Positions 46,651 to 58,721 of a stretch of 64,000 bases of DNA are shown one piece after another; within the stretch, counting starts at the first letter, position 1, and each line of letters opens with the position of its first letter. This stretch comes from Lutjanus erythropterus (lineage: Eukaryota; Chordata; Actinopteri; Lutjaniformes; Lutjanidae), in assembly GCA_020091685.1 (NCBI GenBank), contig CM034601.1:8620419-8684418 (forward strand), written 5' to 3'. Under the pieces are notes generated by a model that was not told where the DNA came from, did not search any database, and worked only from the letters and a program-made list of their open reading frames with translations. The position numbers and the translations under genes were made by a program.

Positions 46651-49600
46651 TGACTTGGGCTCGGTAGTAACTGCACTGAATCTAGAAAATGTGAACTCTG
46701 TTGGAAACATTCTCACTTCACTGGCAGTTTTTCCATGTTTTAAGAATGTTTTCCTTCCATGTCCATAACAAAATATGTGAAAATAGTGCTGGATGTGATT
46801 ATGCGGCATGCATGGGATCACCACAGAAAGCACAAAGTGAGTCCTGCCTCTGAATTTAGTTTTGTTTGCGGAGGAATGAGGAAAAGCAGACACGGAGCTG
46901 GAGAAAGATGTGGCACCAAATCCGATTGTTGCCCTCCATCACCAGTGGGACCTGGCTGTTAGATTGGCGTGCCACCCAGGCTCTGCCGAGTGCTCAGTCA
47001 TCCGCCATCTCCAAATAGTGCAACGACACTGCCTCTCTCTACAATCTGCTTTTGATGGATAAACACAATGTCATCATGTAAACACATCCTTCTCCTCCTT
47101 TGCATTTCAAAGCCTCAAGCAATACATCTCCCCAGCCTGCTCATGTAAGAGGGGCTCTCAGCCCACCTTTGATTTGTGGCCATGTTGTTCTCTTCGGCCT
47201 GTCACCAGGAAGCAGTTGGAATGACTGATTGAACTTTGAAAGACTAACGTTCATGTCAGGCCCGCCACAGCAGAGAAAGTATTAAGGCTAACAGGGAACA
47301 GAGCGGGAAGTAAGCTTCGTGTTCACTGAATTCTTATTCTGCAGACAAATGCCTGGCAGCAGGCCAATTTCTTCGCATTGAGGAATAATTTTATTTTGCA
47401 GAGGCTGAGGAAACTGCAACAGAATAAATAGCACATTTTGCGTGCACTCTTCTGCATCCTTTTCTACGATTTAGTCTCAAATTACAGCATTGGTTTGTTG
47501 CCAGCCAAGGCTTAGAAGGAGAATTCTCCTCTCCAGAGTGTTGCCCTGAGAGCGAATGTTTCTCTTTTTTCCTTTCTTCCATTAGAAAGCATATCTGAAT
47601 GGAGATACAGGCCTTGCCATTTGAACATTAATAAGGCAGTTTTATAAACCCAGAGTGGTTTGCCTGGTGGAGAACTCCCCCCACCACCACCACAATTTCG
47701 CCATCTAAAGCCCACCCCCCTTTTCTTCCCCGTCTCTCTTGTCATTTATCAAGCAGCACCATAGGCCTGTTTGGCTTAATAAGTCTGTTTGTCTTTGCAC
47801 TTGCAGGGTTTGCTCCCCCCTCAGCAGTCCTCCACAGCACAAGTGGGAAAGAATACCTCGGGGGTCGTAGCTTTAATTAGACCCCACCATGGCAGACCTG
47901 TGTGAGACGGCAGTGCTGGGTTTCTGCATTTGATTGCATTTGATTGCATGTCGTGAGCTTACTCCACCAGGTCTGGAAAAGCCATCATGAGTATAAATCT
48001 AAACTTCTTTTCAAATTCTGTGTAATTTACCATTGGATTTCATCACACGATGGATGTGTCACGTTGCAGGGGCTGCCTCCTTCAAGGGGCACTCCTTTGA
48101 AGGAAGACGGAGGCTCTACAGAGGATTAACCAAAGTGTCATTAGGAGTTCCAGCTCCTAAGTTGTGACCTTTTAGGATACTGAGGACTGCCAAGCAAACA
48201 CCCTTAAATTTTGATCAAAAGCTCACATTTCTATGCTTTTAACAATATGTTTATTATATTCTTTTCTTCTATGTACATATGTATTTAACAATAAAGGTAC
48301 AGTTGGGTGCCACCTCAACCAAAGCGGCACAAAAGAGAAAGACAGAACAGCTTCATTAGGTTTCATCGGGTGGATCTCAGTCCTCTTCATCATCTTATTG
48401 ACCCATACATTTCACAAAAAAGGTCAATGGTCCCCAGACCTTTTCAAACATATCTTGCTTCTCTTATTCACATTTGTCTAATCCAACGTTTAACACTTTG
48501 TCTGGGTGTCTTTTTTCTGAAAGAATGCGATCACTCCCTCAGCGTGCAGCAGACATTAGGGTTGTGTTTGCCGATAGCTGACAATCATTGACCTCTACCA
48601 TTGTAACACTTGAAAGCCTTCTATACTTTAGGTAGTATGTCCCCTCAGAGTTGCTGTAAGGTAGGAGTTTTGTTCCATTTTTGAGTTGTACTGCTGGTCA
48701 TTGCACTTTACATCTCCATGTCCTGCTTATTATTTTCGTATTAAACCTGCTCAGTTAGTTGAACCTAAGATGCTTAATTACATCTTTGGCTGCTTTTCTG
48801 TGAGTGTAAATCATTCAGTCATGCTGGGATTGTTTTCATAGCTTAGCTTCCTCAGTACATGTAGCTGGCTAACTTTGTTTCAAGCTTAACACAACTAACA
48901 CAACTTATGGACATGCAGTGTGGACAAAAAGACCCTTTTAAACCCAGAACGAGGATGTATGTCGGGCGCTCATCTGGCGGAGATGTGAGATCTGCCTGCT
49001 TCCTTAACTGGAGAGTTTTCTCGGCTGAGTGACACAGCTGGAGGTTGCTGTCAGAGCAACAGTGGGAAGCAGCGGTGATTGCAGTAGTGAGCTGGTGAGC
49101 AAGTTTTCTGTTATGGGAAACCTAAACCCTGACCCTAAACCCTCCAGAACAACAACAATCATTGTCCATCTGTGATGCTTCACTGTGGACATTGTCATAT
49201 GCCAATTTGGTAGACATTGTCCAACCCTAGCAGACACATATCTATCATTATTTGCTCACTTTTGGCATATTTGTGTTTCATTAGAATGCCTTTTGAGATA
49301 ATCCTTTCTATTGCTTTTATAACTTCCTCCCAAATAGATCTTATCTTGCTACATTACCAAACATAATGAAATAACATCCCCTTCAACTCTGCAAATCTGG
49401 GATATTGTTATTGTATTGGTTTAATTTAACCAGAGCAATCTGTGTTCTCTAATTAGCCGTTTATGCTATAACAATTTTAATCCAATGTTAATTGATTGAA
49501 TGTGAGCCTCAGCACATACTGATTCCCACGAGGATGCATTTCATGGACGCAATTAAAGACAAAAACTTTTTTTTGGGAGAGTTTTTTCAAAGCACAATCA

Positions 49601-50649
49601 ACATACTTAACACCAATATCAGTCTCAGTCACACTGCAGACAGCAAATACATTTGCTCAAAAGTGTATTTGGCGCAATTGTTTAGTAGTATATAGATGTA
49701 GTTTTGGGCAGACAGTGTTGTTACTTTGAAAAGGACAACCCTGAATTTGGACACAACATTATGTCCTTTTAAAATATCCAGTGGTTTGAGGTCATGAGGG
49801 AAATGTGACACTGGATCCTCAAACCCATCTCATCTCTCATCTAGTCCATGCAACATGGGATACTATTCTTCTTTATGAATTACTTACCATACTCTGAGCT
49901 TTTACTGCATGTTGTGCTGGTGTACCGGTTGGAAGATAGACTTTTTTAAATTGGATATCAGCCTTCTTAATGCCCTGTTATTTTGGTATCTCTTCAGCAG
50001 CTTTCAGGATGAAATAGTCTACCTAAAATTTTGTTTGTAATATCGTTGTTATTCATCCTGTGTTTTGCCTTTGGTAAGGTTTGATCAATAGTCTACTTCT
50101 GAAGTGCCCATGTGTGGATGTAACAGATCCAAGCCTATTTATGTTTACTAAGATCAGTATTGACTCTGGCCACGGGGTGGCTTCACTCTCTTCTTCCTTT
50201 CTCTAACTCAAACTGTTTCTCATATTTAGTCTCTCTTCCACAAATGTTTCTCTTAGAACTCAAGTATAGTCTCTTTCTGTATCTCTGGAGTTCTTTAGGT
50301 GGAAGCAACTTTGAGGTTCATCCAGAGTTTGTGTCAAACAGATTTATTTATTTTTTTGCCCAGTGAACATGAATGATAGTTGGAAAAAAATCAAAAGCAC
50401 ACCAAACATATGGGCTGGCAAATGGATCAGTGTTTGAAAGTACAGCAGATGTCTCTTATCTGCAAAAGATGCACCAAAATCTGTCACCGGAGAACAGGGC
50501 CCCACAGTGAGCATGTGGAACAAATCAATTCTGGTGTCAAACTCATAAGAATTGTTTGAAAATTGTGCCTTTTACAGTTAAAATTAGACCGAAAATGAGG
50601 ACCTGAGTGTGGGATTTAGTGCCATCTAGCACTGAGCTTGCAGATTGAC
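46651..50649. other. Long non-coding stretch, partly low-copy in appearance
   Basis: Bases 46880-47950 are GC-balanced, poor in simple repeats and lack repeat phrases known to me, so they could contain conserved non-coding sequence. A CCTTCAAGGGG/CCTTTGAAGG hairpin lies at 48082-48107. Bases 49250-50400 are AT-rich. No exon is supported. Confidence 0.45.
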
Positions 50650-51238
50650 CCAGAACCAGTTGATCCTGAAGAAGCAAATTTTGAAGAAATGGTTTGTCAA
50701 GGGTTCCTTGTAAGACTTCCATTAAGAACCCTTTTCAATGAAACGTTTTTGGAAGAAAATCCTTACAGAACTCTTTCATCAAGGGCTTGTCAAGGCTTCT
50801 TTGGACCATAATGTAAAAGGTTGCTCAGAAGAACCCCCTGGATGAATTCTAGATAGAACCCTGGGAATATGAAAGGGTTCCCGGTTTAACCCTCAGGTTG
50901 GTTTTAGGTGAAAACTCTTTGAATATCAAAATGTTCTCGGTAGAATGCCCAGGTAGGTTCTAGATATAAACCCTTTGGATATAAAAAGGTTCTGGGTAGA
51001 AACCCAAGAGAGGGTTCTGTGTGGAACCATTATATCATAGTAGGGTTCTCTGTAGAACCTCACAGATGGTTCTAACTCTTTATGCTGTGAGAACCCAACA
51101 TACAGCCTTATGAAAAGAAACATTTATGAAGAACTCTCTGAAAGGGTTTCAAGTCAAACTTTATAAAAAGGGTTCTCCTTAGGTGACAAGTCAAATAAAA
51201 CTTTATGGTTATAGTTTCCACCTTTATTTCACAGAGTG
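50650..51238 (-). mobile_element. Hairpin-unit repeat element, copy 4 (inverted)
   Basis: Same orientation as copy 3: GAACCCCCTGGATGAATTCTAG, TAGAACCCTGGGAATATGAAAGG and GTTCT(C/G)(T/G)GTAGAA units from about 50820 to 51070. The right end CACCTTTATTTCACAGAGTG (51219-51238) matches the family terminus AACCTTTATTTCTAAGAGTG at 17 of 20 positions. The left boundary is approximate. It is shorter than the other copies, with fewer units. Confidence 0.75.
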
Positions 51239-52134
51239 TAGGTTCTCCTGTGCAAAACACGAAAGGCTGTATCTAAAGCCAGTGTCTGGTTTGTCTGTGC
51301 CGGTCTAATGCAGAAACATGGCAACCTCCATGGATATAATTCATTGTAGGTATGAAATGCTCTTTTTAAGGTAATGAGTATTCTTATTTTCAGTACTGGT
51401 GAAAACATACTGATGAATGTTATATTCAATGTCTGCCATATTCTGCCAATGAAATCCCATAAATCTTATACACTGGACCTTTAAGTCAATAAATGAGTTG
51501 TTTCCATCACTCTCATGTAGAGTAGTAGAGGAAACTACTCTGAACAGGTATTATCTAACGTTTTGCGTTAATTAAACCACTTGTACAAGTACAAATACAG
51601 CCCAAAATGCTTTACAATTAGATGCTTAAGGGCTTCACATACAAAAAGACAGTCATAATTAATGTAAACTAAAATAAAATAAAAGATATAACCCAATAGT
51701 AAAAATAAGATAAAATGGTAATAAAATACATAGAATGCTTCTTCACAAAATATCTGCATTATATTGTAACCTTACACAAAGAATTTACTTATCTCAAGTA
51801 TTTAAAGAGACACTGTAGATGCTGAATGACCATATAATGCACAGTCTATGTGCTGTAGGACAAAAGGTTATTATGGGGTGGTGCGAGCATGGTCGGCACA
51901 TTCAAAATTGTGCTCAGGGCCCCCAAAAGGCCTAGGGAGGCCCTCAGCGACCATATCTTCACCAGTGTTTAATTTAGACAAAAGGTCAAATCTATGGCAG
52001 CATCACACCTGAGGGGGTGGGCTGCTCTTATCTGGCTGTTGCCTCTCTTTGTTTTAAGGTTGATAAGACAGATTTATTTTTATAACATGACATGTCTCAA
52101 AATACTCATAGGGGGTTTGACGCAATAAAAGTAG
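51239..52134. other. Non-coding stretch with small repeat pieces
   Basis: ATACACTGGACCTTTAAG (51468-51484) is a phrase common at the end of a fish repeat. Bases 51640-51740 are A-rich with AATAAAATAAAA runs. No gene. Confidence 0.5.
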
Positions 52135-52142
52135 CACCTGTC

Positions 52143-52447
52143 TAGGGCTAGGATTATTTTCATCATCGATTAATCGGTTGATTATTTTCTCGAGTAACTG
52201 ATTCGTTTTTTCGGCCAGAAAAATATCAGAAAAATGTCAATCAGTGTTTCCCAAAGACAATGATGGTGTCAAAGGTCTTTTTTTGCCCACAACCCAAGGA
52301 TATTCAGTTTACTCTCAGAGAGGACTAAACAAACCAGAGAATATCCACATTTGAGAAGAGAATTTGGACATTTTTTCTTTTAAAATGTTGCAGATTAACG
52401 TAATTGTTGATTGATAATTGATTAACCAAATAATTGTTGCAGCTCTA
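52143..52447 (+). mobile_element. TAGGGCTGCAAC-type hAT-like non-autonomous element
   Basis: The ends TAGGGCT and AGCTCTA are inverted repeats. Flanking 8-mers CACCTGTC (52135-52142) and CACCTATA (52448-52455) agree at 6 of 8, as expected for a decayed hAT target-site duplication. Subterminal ATCGATTAATCGGTTGATTA is followed by GTGTTTCCCAAAGACAATGA, CACAACCCAAGGATATTCAG and an ATTGATAATTGATTAACC stretch. The copy at 30086-30437 has the same plan in the other orientation. No coding sequence. Confidence 0.85.
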
Positions 52448-52455
52448 CACCTATA

Positions 52456-53471
52456 TGTAATGTAGTACAAGCTGTACAAAGGTAGGACTTATTGCAGAGC
52501 CATTGTTTACTGTGCAGTACTGCACTACACAGTACAAGTATTCAAAATATCCATACCCTGTGCATGCACTGTATATCAAAAGTCTCACACCTCCACATGT
52601 TCTCCATCACTTCTCTCGGTATTACTGAGGTCAATATGAGAGCATCTTCTTGCACTCAGAGGTCAAAGAGGGCAGCTGAAATTGAAAACTTAAGTTTCCC
52701 TTGGACTCCATAGCAGAAACTAATTGTCTCTTGGCTAAGCAAGTGGAGAGCTCTGGGTTGATCCTGGACTCAGGACTCAGAGAGCAAGCTTAATTGTCAT
52801 TTTACACTTACCCTTTTCACCTTTATTAAACCATCCAATTTAACTTAGAATTGAAAGGTACTCTCGCTTCACAGCAATTGGTCTAATCAAGCTGCACTCG
52901 TACATCTTTCAAGGTAGCTGAGGTCCAGCATCTCTGATCTACATGCTTCAGTACTTTAATGACTGCTTGCTGTAGGCAAATCATGAAGACCATTCACTGA
53001 GTGGGTTCAGATGAATATTAGATTCATGTACTGGACTCATTATTCCTAAGTTTTTTTGAAGACACAACTGTATTCTGCTCCCAGAAGATTCTCCAGGCTT
53101 CACAGCTGGACTGTATGCGCGCCGTCCCTCCCCCTCCTTTTTTGAATGTGTTGACCCATTTCACATTTGTGTTTTTTCCCCATGAACTCTTCAGTCACAG
53201 TTTATTTCACGCTTAATCTGTATGGTGCAGTTCAATTGAACTGTGGCGCGTTTGGCAGTTTGGTTTTCTTCGTTAAGGTTGCTGTGAAATCTGTTAATCA
53301 GAATTCTGGTGCGGGTCAATGACAAAGCCAAGATTGCTCAAAAAAGTTTTGGTCACTGTTTGTTCTGGAGCTAATGAAAGCACAGGACTCTATCTTAGTA
53401 GGTAATTTTAGCATACTTTTAAAAGCTCATTACATTTAAATCACTTTCTACCTGTCCGTCATTGTTACTGA
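52456..53471. other. Non-coding stretch, no gene seen
   Basis: No motif recognised. Short frames only. Confidence 0.5.
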
Positions 53472-53670
53472 AGGTGGTTCTCAACCTTTTCAAGTTGCAA
53501 CCCATCAGAATATTCAGGTTGGTGTTTGTGACCCCAACAAAAATTCCACAATGCGGAAAGGTGATTTCTGAAGCTTGTTGGGGCCTCTGTTGGTGATGTT
53601 GGTGCCCTGCATTTCTCAGTTAATGGTGCTGCTGTCAGACTTTCAGGTGACCCACCTTGAGAAACAGTCC
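53472..53670. mobile_element. Short hAT-like MITE (GGTTCTCAACC ends)
   Basis: It begins AGGTGGTTCTCAACCTTTT and ends GGTGACCCACCTTGAGAAACAGTC. The inverted pair GTTCTCAA / TTGAGAAAC resembles the CAGTGGTTCTCAACC ends of non-autonomous hAT elements in vertebrates. About 200 bp with no coding capacity. Confidence 0.65.
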
Positions 53671-56042
53671 CAACCTGTGTCTTGAGCTAAAATACTTCTT
53701 CTGAGAAGTCATTGCTCCATTGTAGTCTTTTCTTGTGGTATGTGGTATATGTGTGGATATAGAGTATGTGCACTCAGAACAGACAGGTGTTGACAATAAG
53801 AGCAGAGGGACTAAAGTTTTGCTGCAAAGTTCACCTGTGAAAACACTGCAGAAAAAGAAATCCCTGTGTCTTGTTTCCCAGCTTCTGGATCGAGTCAATG
53901 GAGAGTTTATGGGATTGAACTGGAGCAGAGTGAGCTGCTCCCAGGCTAGAACATATGGATAAAATACATTTTCAGTGCCTTTTTCACTGGGTAAAATCCT
54001 TGCATTTATGTGTGTATCACACAAACTGTCAGACAAATGATTTATCAATTTCTCTATATCACCTGTTGCTTATATCTCTTAATTTTTACTAGTTAATCAA
54101 CATCATGACAAAACAGCTCAGAATTATCAGTGTATCACTTTTCTTTGGTGGGGATCAACTGAATTGAACTATAGTTGTGACAGTCTTTTAAAAGAAAAAA
54201 TAAATTGTTTCCTTATGCTCTAAAAATGCACTCATACAAGACATACCATATATGTTCCATCACTGCTTGTATTTTCAGAGCTCGTGTGGATTTTGAGGTC
54301 TGACAAGCACATAGTTCTGTGATTATCATAATTGGCTGCATTTTTCGAATCATAATTAAATCTATTCTTTCTGAAAACTGTCACTTAAGACTGGGCTCTT
54401 ACCCCAGCCACTTTACTCAATTGTCAAATGGGTCATCTCCACCAGTTTTCTGCTGCCATTAAAACAAAAGTTATTTCCCTTGTGTCTAGTCTCAAGCACA
54501 CACATGGCCATCACGGGTGAGCTAGATTACAGGTTTCAGGAAAAAAAATGTCGCCACCAGTCGTGTTTCTTCCATCTAACTGTCTCCGTTGCTGGCACAT
54601 GTTGGCTTGTGAGACAGGATGTTGTTACTGCATTTCAAGGACAGCGCTGCATCAGGAGACATCTTTGGCAAAGGAGGGAAAGTGAAATCACTGGCAGGTA
54701 GCTCTCCGAGGGGGAAGCAATGGATGTCGCAACTCTTGCAAATTAGCCCCTTCAGACTGAGAGAGTTGAGGACGAGGCCGCTGTTGAGATCTCGCGTTTT
54801 ACATTCGTTCAAGCTGTTGACATGGGTTGGTGGGGAACAGATGGGGTAATGGAGAGAACAAGAGGAAGCACATGTCTTCAGGGTAGTAGGTTATTATACT
54901 GTCATTCTCCATGGCCCTGGTCAATAAGTAAGACGGTCAGTCAAACATGAAGCCTAGTCTCAACTCATGTGCAACTATCTGATAATAATGTTGACAGGTT
55001 TAGAAGAAAAGTGTTGAAGAGAACAAATGTTAAAAAGACCTGTCACACTTTGTCCTTAGCCTAGAATTTATGACCTTTTTATATATTTTCTGTGTGTGTG
55101 CCATGGGGTGGGGGGGGCTGCAACTGCATTTCATTTTGCGATCCTGCATGGTATAATGACAACAAAGACCTCGAACCAAATCACTGAAAAATAGGCTCAA
55201 ATAACACAGGCTTTTAAACCAGATGGCAATATCATAGCAAGCAGACAACAAACCTGACATTTTTCCTTGAACTTTTATTCTTATTTTACCAATGTTTATT
55301 TTTGATAATGTACAAAAGCCTTTGAAAGAGCACTTAAACCATCACATGACACCAAAATCTGCATTAACACCTTATAGGATAAATTGGCTAGCTCTCTAAG
55401 GATCATTTAAACTCCAGATCATGGAAATTATCCAATAAATTCTCCAAATTGGACAACAAAATGCAAAGTTTATAACTGCCCTCCATAATGACGCTTTTAA
55501 GCGCCTTCTGATGACACTTGTTTTTGCAGGATGACATAATATATAAAGTAAATGATACTTATAAGTCTATAAAATGATAATATATAAAATGAATTCATAT
55601 TATTTTATCGTGACTCAAGATTTTCTTTCTGTTAATATTCTTGATCCACTGCTGGTGAACATTGTGGTCCTTTGTATGCCAGTGGATTTATGTAAAGTGT
55701 ATGGTCTCAGACAGAGGGAGTCTTGATGACACAAAGGCTTGACTGCAAGATAGAAGTGTTATTATCTTCACTGTTCTGATTGCATAAAAAGTAAACTTTT
55801 TAAACTTTTATGCATATGGTGGTGTGGTCTATGACAGTTTACCTACAATTAGATGAAAAAAATATAGTAATGTGTCAGCTTGTTTATAGTATCATAATAT
55901 ATTACACTATATTTAATCAAAACCCCAGTAACATGATATGTATCATATTGCCAGAGTCTTGCCAATACACAGTCCTGATGGCTAGGTCGGACCAGTCATT
56001 TTATTGGCTCAACAGACGGTGTGATACAGTATTAAAGTGTCA
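53671..56042. other. Non-coding stretch, no gene seen
   Basis: Bases 54500-54860 are moderately GC-rich with overlapping frames on both strands (54480-54849) that I cannot assign. A GGGGTGGGGGGGG run lies at 55105-55118. The rest is AT-rich. Confidence 0.5.
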
Positions 56043-56783
56043 TTAGCCTGTTATAAGTGGACAAGTGTTCAGTGTAATATACACCGAGACAGCTATCAGC
56101 TCTAAACTGATAGAAAAGAAAAGCATCCAAAAGGACAAATAGAGTGGCTCCTCATCTCTGCTGAAATCTCCACCGGCATTATTTGTGCGTGGCGATGCTT
56201 TCAGACTGTTGCTGCCTTGCTGTGTCTGCAAACAGAAGGCTCCCCAAACGGCCTTGACTGTCATTTCATGCTTTGCCAGTTGAATGGGAGTGATTGGTAC
56301 AATGTGTTTGCACACCAAACTGGCTGCATTGTCCAAAGCTGCCAAACAAATTGAACCGGGGATGTAGCAAATGTATCCATCAGAACAGCTCTCTTTTTTA
56401 GCCTCAGGCCATGGCTGATTGATAGCTTTGATAGCTGCAGAAGAAGGATTGTGGGTTTTTTTTATGTGTGTGAGTGCACACTTTTTTCCTTCTACCACAA
56501 GATGGGTGGGCGATGGACATTGAAACAGATAAAAATTGTGGGCGAAAATGTGAAATGACAATTGTAATGCCGGCTTCTTATCACCACACCAGGGAGGCTG
56601 GGAAACAGATGTGACAGGTGTCGGATTGAGACCTATAGGAAGCCATTGTTGAAAAGGCAGCAAAATTGGAGGAGGTCTGAGTGTGTGTGCATGTGTGTGT
56701 GTGTGTGTGTGTGTGAGTAGGTGTGTTTCAACCCAAGGAGGGCTGTTGTGATCAGCCTGCAAGGGTAGAACAAGTCCAAACAT
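56043..56783 (-). other. Unassigned 246-codon open frame
   Basis: The longest ATG-to-stop frame in the window. Its N-terminal part holds a Thr-His run read from the TG microsatellite at 56680-56727. The middle has no motif I recognise. Near the C-terminus LYLSFWMLFFSISLELIAVS is hydrophobic and could span a membrane. The microsatellite explains only part of its length. There is no visible promoter, splice or repeat-family context that argues for a gene, and the composition does not look like a conserved domain. I keep it as a candidate only; chance is the simplest explanation. Confidence 0.15.
56680..56727 (+). repeat. (GT)n microsatellite
   Basis: A GT run interrupted once by GCAT and ending in GAGTAGGTGTG. 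Confidence 0.95.
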
Positions 56784-56859
56784 GAAAGAATTTTATGTCA
56801 TGCAGTTGTAATGAATTATTGTGCCTCGCCATCCCAACATCAAGACTGATTTTAAGCTA

Positions 56860-57360
56860 AATGGCAAAGACAATACTACAGACACACAAGACAAAAAAAG
56901 GACAAAGGACAAAAAAGACATAACAAGACAAAGAGGATGTGAAGAGACATAAGACAAAACAACTTAAAATATGTAACAAGACATGACAAGACAAAAATGA
57001 CAAGAGAATAAAGACTTAAAGGATGTGTCAAGACAAAAAATCAAAAAATTTAAGAAGACGATGATATTCATGCTGTTACAAGACAAAAAACATCTAAAAG
57101 ATGTAACAAGATGAAAAAGACATAAGGCAAAAATGACATGAGACAAAAAAGACATAATGAGATGAAAAAGACATGAAAAGAAATGTAACACAGGAGACTA
57201 CAGAGAAATAAAAGGGTCAAGACAAAAGCAATATTTGACAAAAAAAAAACGTAACAAGATGAGAAAGAGATGTAAAAGTTGTGAAAATATATTAAAAAAA
57301 ACTTAAAAAATTGTATCAAGACAAACACTACATAAAACTACATGTAACAAGATAAAAATG
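56860..57360 (+). repeat. Degenerate AAGACAAAAA-type tandem tract, ~500 bp
   Basis: Words of the form AAGACAAAAA(A)GACAT(A/G)A and GTAACAAGA(C/T) recur dozens of times with irregular 12-25 base spacing. The plus strand is nearly all A, G and C in long parts and very poor in T. The hydrophobic minus-strand frames here (56964-57191, 57068-57328) are translations of this low-complexity sequence. Confidence 0.85.
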
Positions 57361-57414
57361 CATAACAGTAAGAAAATGAAGTTGACAAGAGAGAAGACTC
57401 AACTGCAATAAAAT

Positions 57415-57620
57415 GTGAGGAGCAGCTGGTAGAAATGTCCTCCAGAGGATGACTTTTTACTTTTATACTTTGAGTACTTTTCAGAGCCTGAACTCGTTCA
57501 CTTTTACTTGAGTAAAGAAGTTGTGTCAGTACTTCCACTGTCACCGCAGTCTCTTTTTGAACACAAGCATCTGTGCGTCTGTTTGAGTAAAGAATAAGTG
57601 TACTTTTACCACCTCTGATT
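57415..57620 (-). repeat. Dispersed repeat of the GTACTTTTACTTGAGTAAAG type
   Basis: TTTTACTTTTATACTTTGAG, TTTACTTGAGTAAAGAAG and GTACTTTTACCACCTCTG follow the plan of a common fish repeat and are the reverse of the related words at 29950-30080. Confidence 0.6.
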
Positions 57621-58679
57621 GTCAAGCAGAAACCACTAAAGCTCACATTCTCTTGCTTCAAAGCAGCTTTGTGATGTTAAACCAACTGAAATTATTCATG
57701 TGGTTTGCACTCGAAAGGCCACAATGGTTGTTCATTAAAGCTTTTCTACAAAAATAAAAGTCTACTTTTACAATGACTAACAGGGTTATATTTGCAGGGT
57801 CCTTATCGTGAAATATGGCTAAACGATTTTGGATCTGTTGGTTGTCGTTTTCTGAGAGTATGAGCGCTGGCACTACAAGTTGGACAGCAATCAATCAGGG
57901 GTATTGATTTTGGAGAGTTTCCCGCTGTCATGTTGGATTAATATAGATTAGTCACGCTGTGCATCTGAACACTGTAGTTAGTCAGTCAGCTGGTTCAGTA
58001 TGCTGAATTTTAAAAAAGGGTTTAATAAGCATTTTGTGCCTCCAACGTCAGTGTGCTGAAATCGCTTTGATGTGTTCATCCGGCTTTGCCGTTCTGATTT
58101 AGTGCGCATGATGCTGTGTGACATGCATGATAATATAATTAATCAATCACAGATAATTTACTAAACATGTCAGTGTTTGCCTTCCTGGATTGTCTGAATG
58201 AAGGAAGTTGTCATTTTGATACTTTTCACACCACATAATGAAGAGATTAATATTGGCTGACGTGTGTTGCTAGGATTGTATAAGATATAAATAGATTATG
58301 TTTATATGAACATAAAAACCACATTCAATTTTGTCCTTCTTAATGCCTCTCAGTGAGACCAAAAGGTTCGCATCAGCCTAAAGCATACTGTCAGCTCACA
58401 TTTGCACCTTCTGTGAGTGTGCTTTCAGTGATGAGGGCAATGTTGATGTCAGTGCACCATCTTATTTTGTTCAATATATTGACCTGTCTGCCTCTCTGAC
58501 ATCGTGTGATTTCAAGTATGACAGACGAGAGAGCTATGAACCTTCAGGACACTCCCAAGGCAAGATTCCCCCGGACTTATTTGGCTTTACTCTCGACTAC
58601 AGAAATCCCACGAGGAAGGGCCTCCTTCCCTCTGCTGTATGAAAGAATACAGATTCCCGCTATGATATAAACACTGCAA
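57621..58679. other. Non-coding stretch, no gene seen
   Basis: No motif recognised. Confidence 0.5.
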
Positions 58680-58721
58680 AACACACATGCACACACACAC
58701 AGACACACACACACACACAAA
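58680..58721 (+). repeat. (CA)n microsatellite, interrupted
   Basis: CA runs with ATG and AG interruptions. Confidence 0.93.

Noticed and set aside
46480..46893. 137-codon minus-strand frame
   Set aside because: Its C-terminal third repeats Cys-Ala-Gln-like words encoded by the palindromic CACAAG tract. The rest has no recognisable domain.
57068..57328. A small hydrophobic membrane protein on the minus strand
   Set aside because: The Phe/Leu/Ser/Cys-rich frame is the translation of the AAGACAAAAA tract, and a second such frame overlaps it in another phase.
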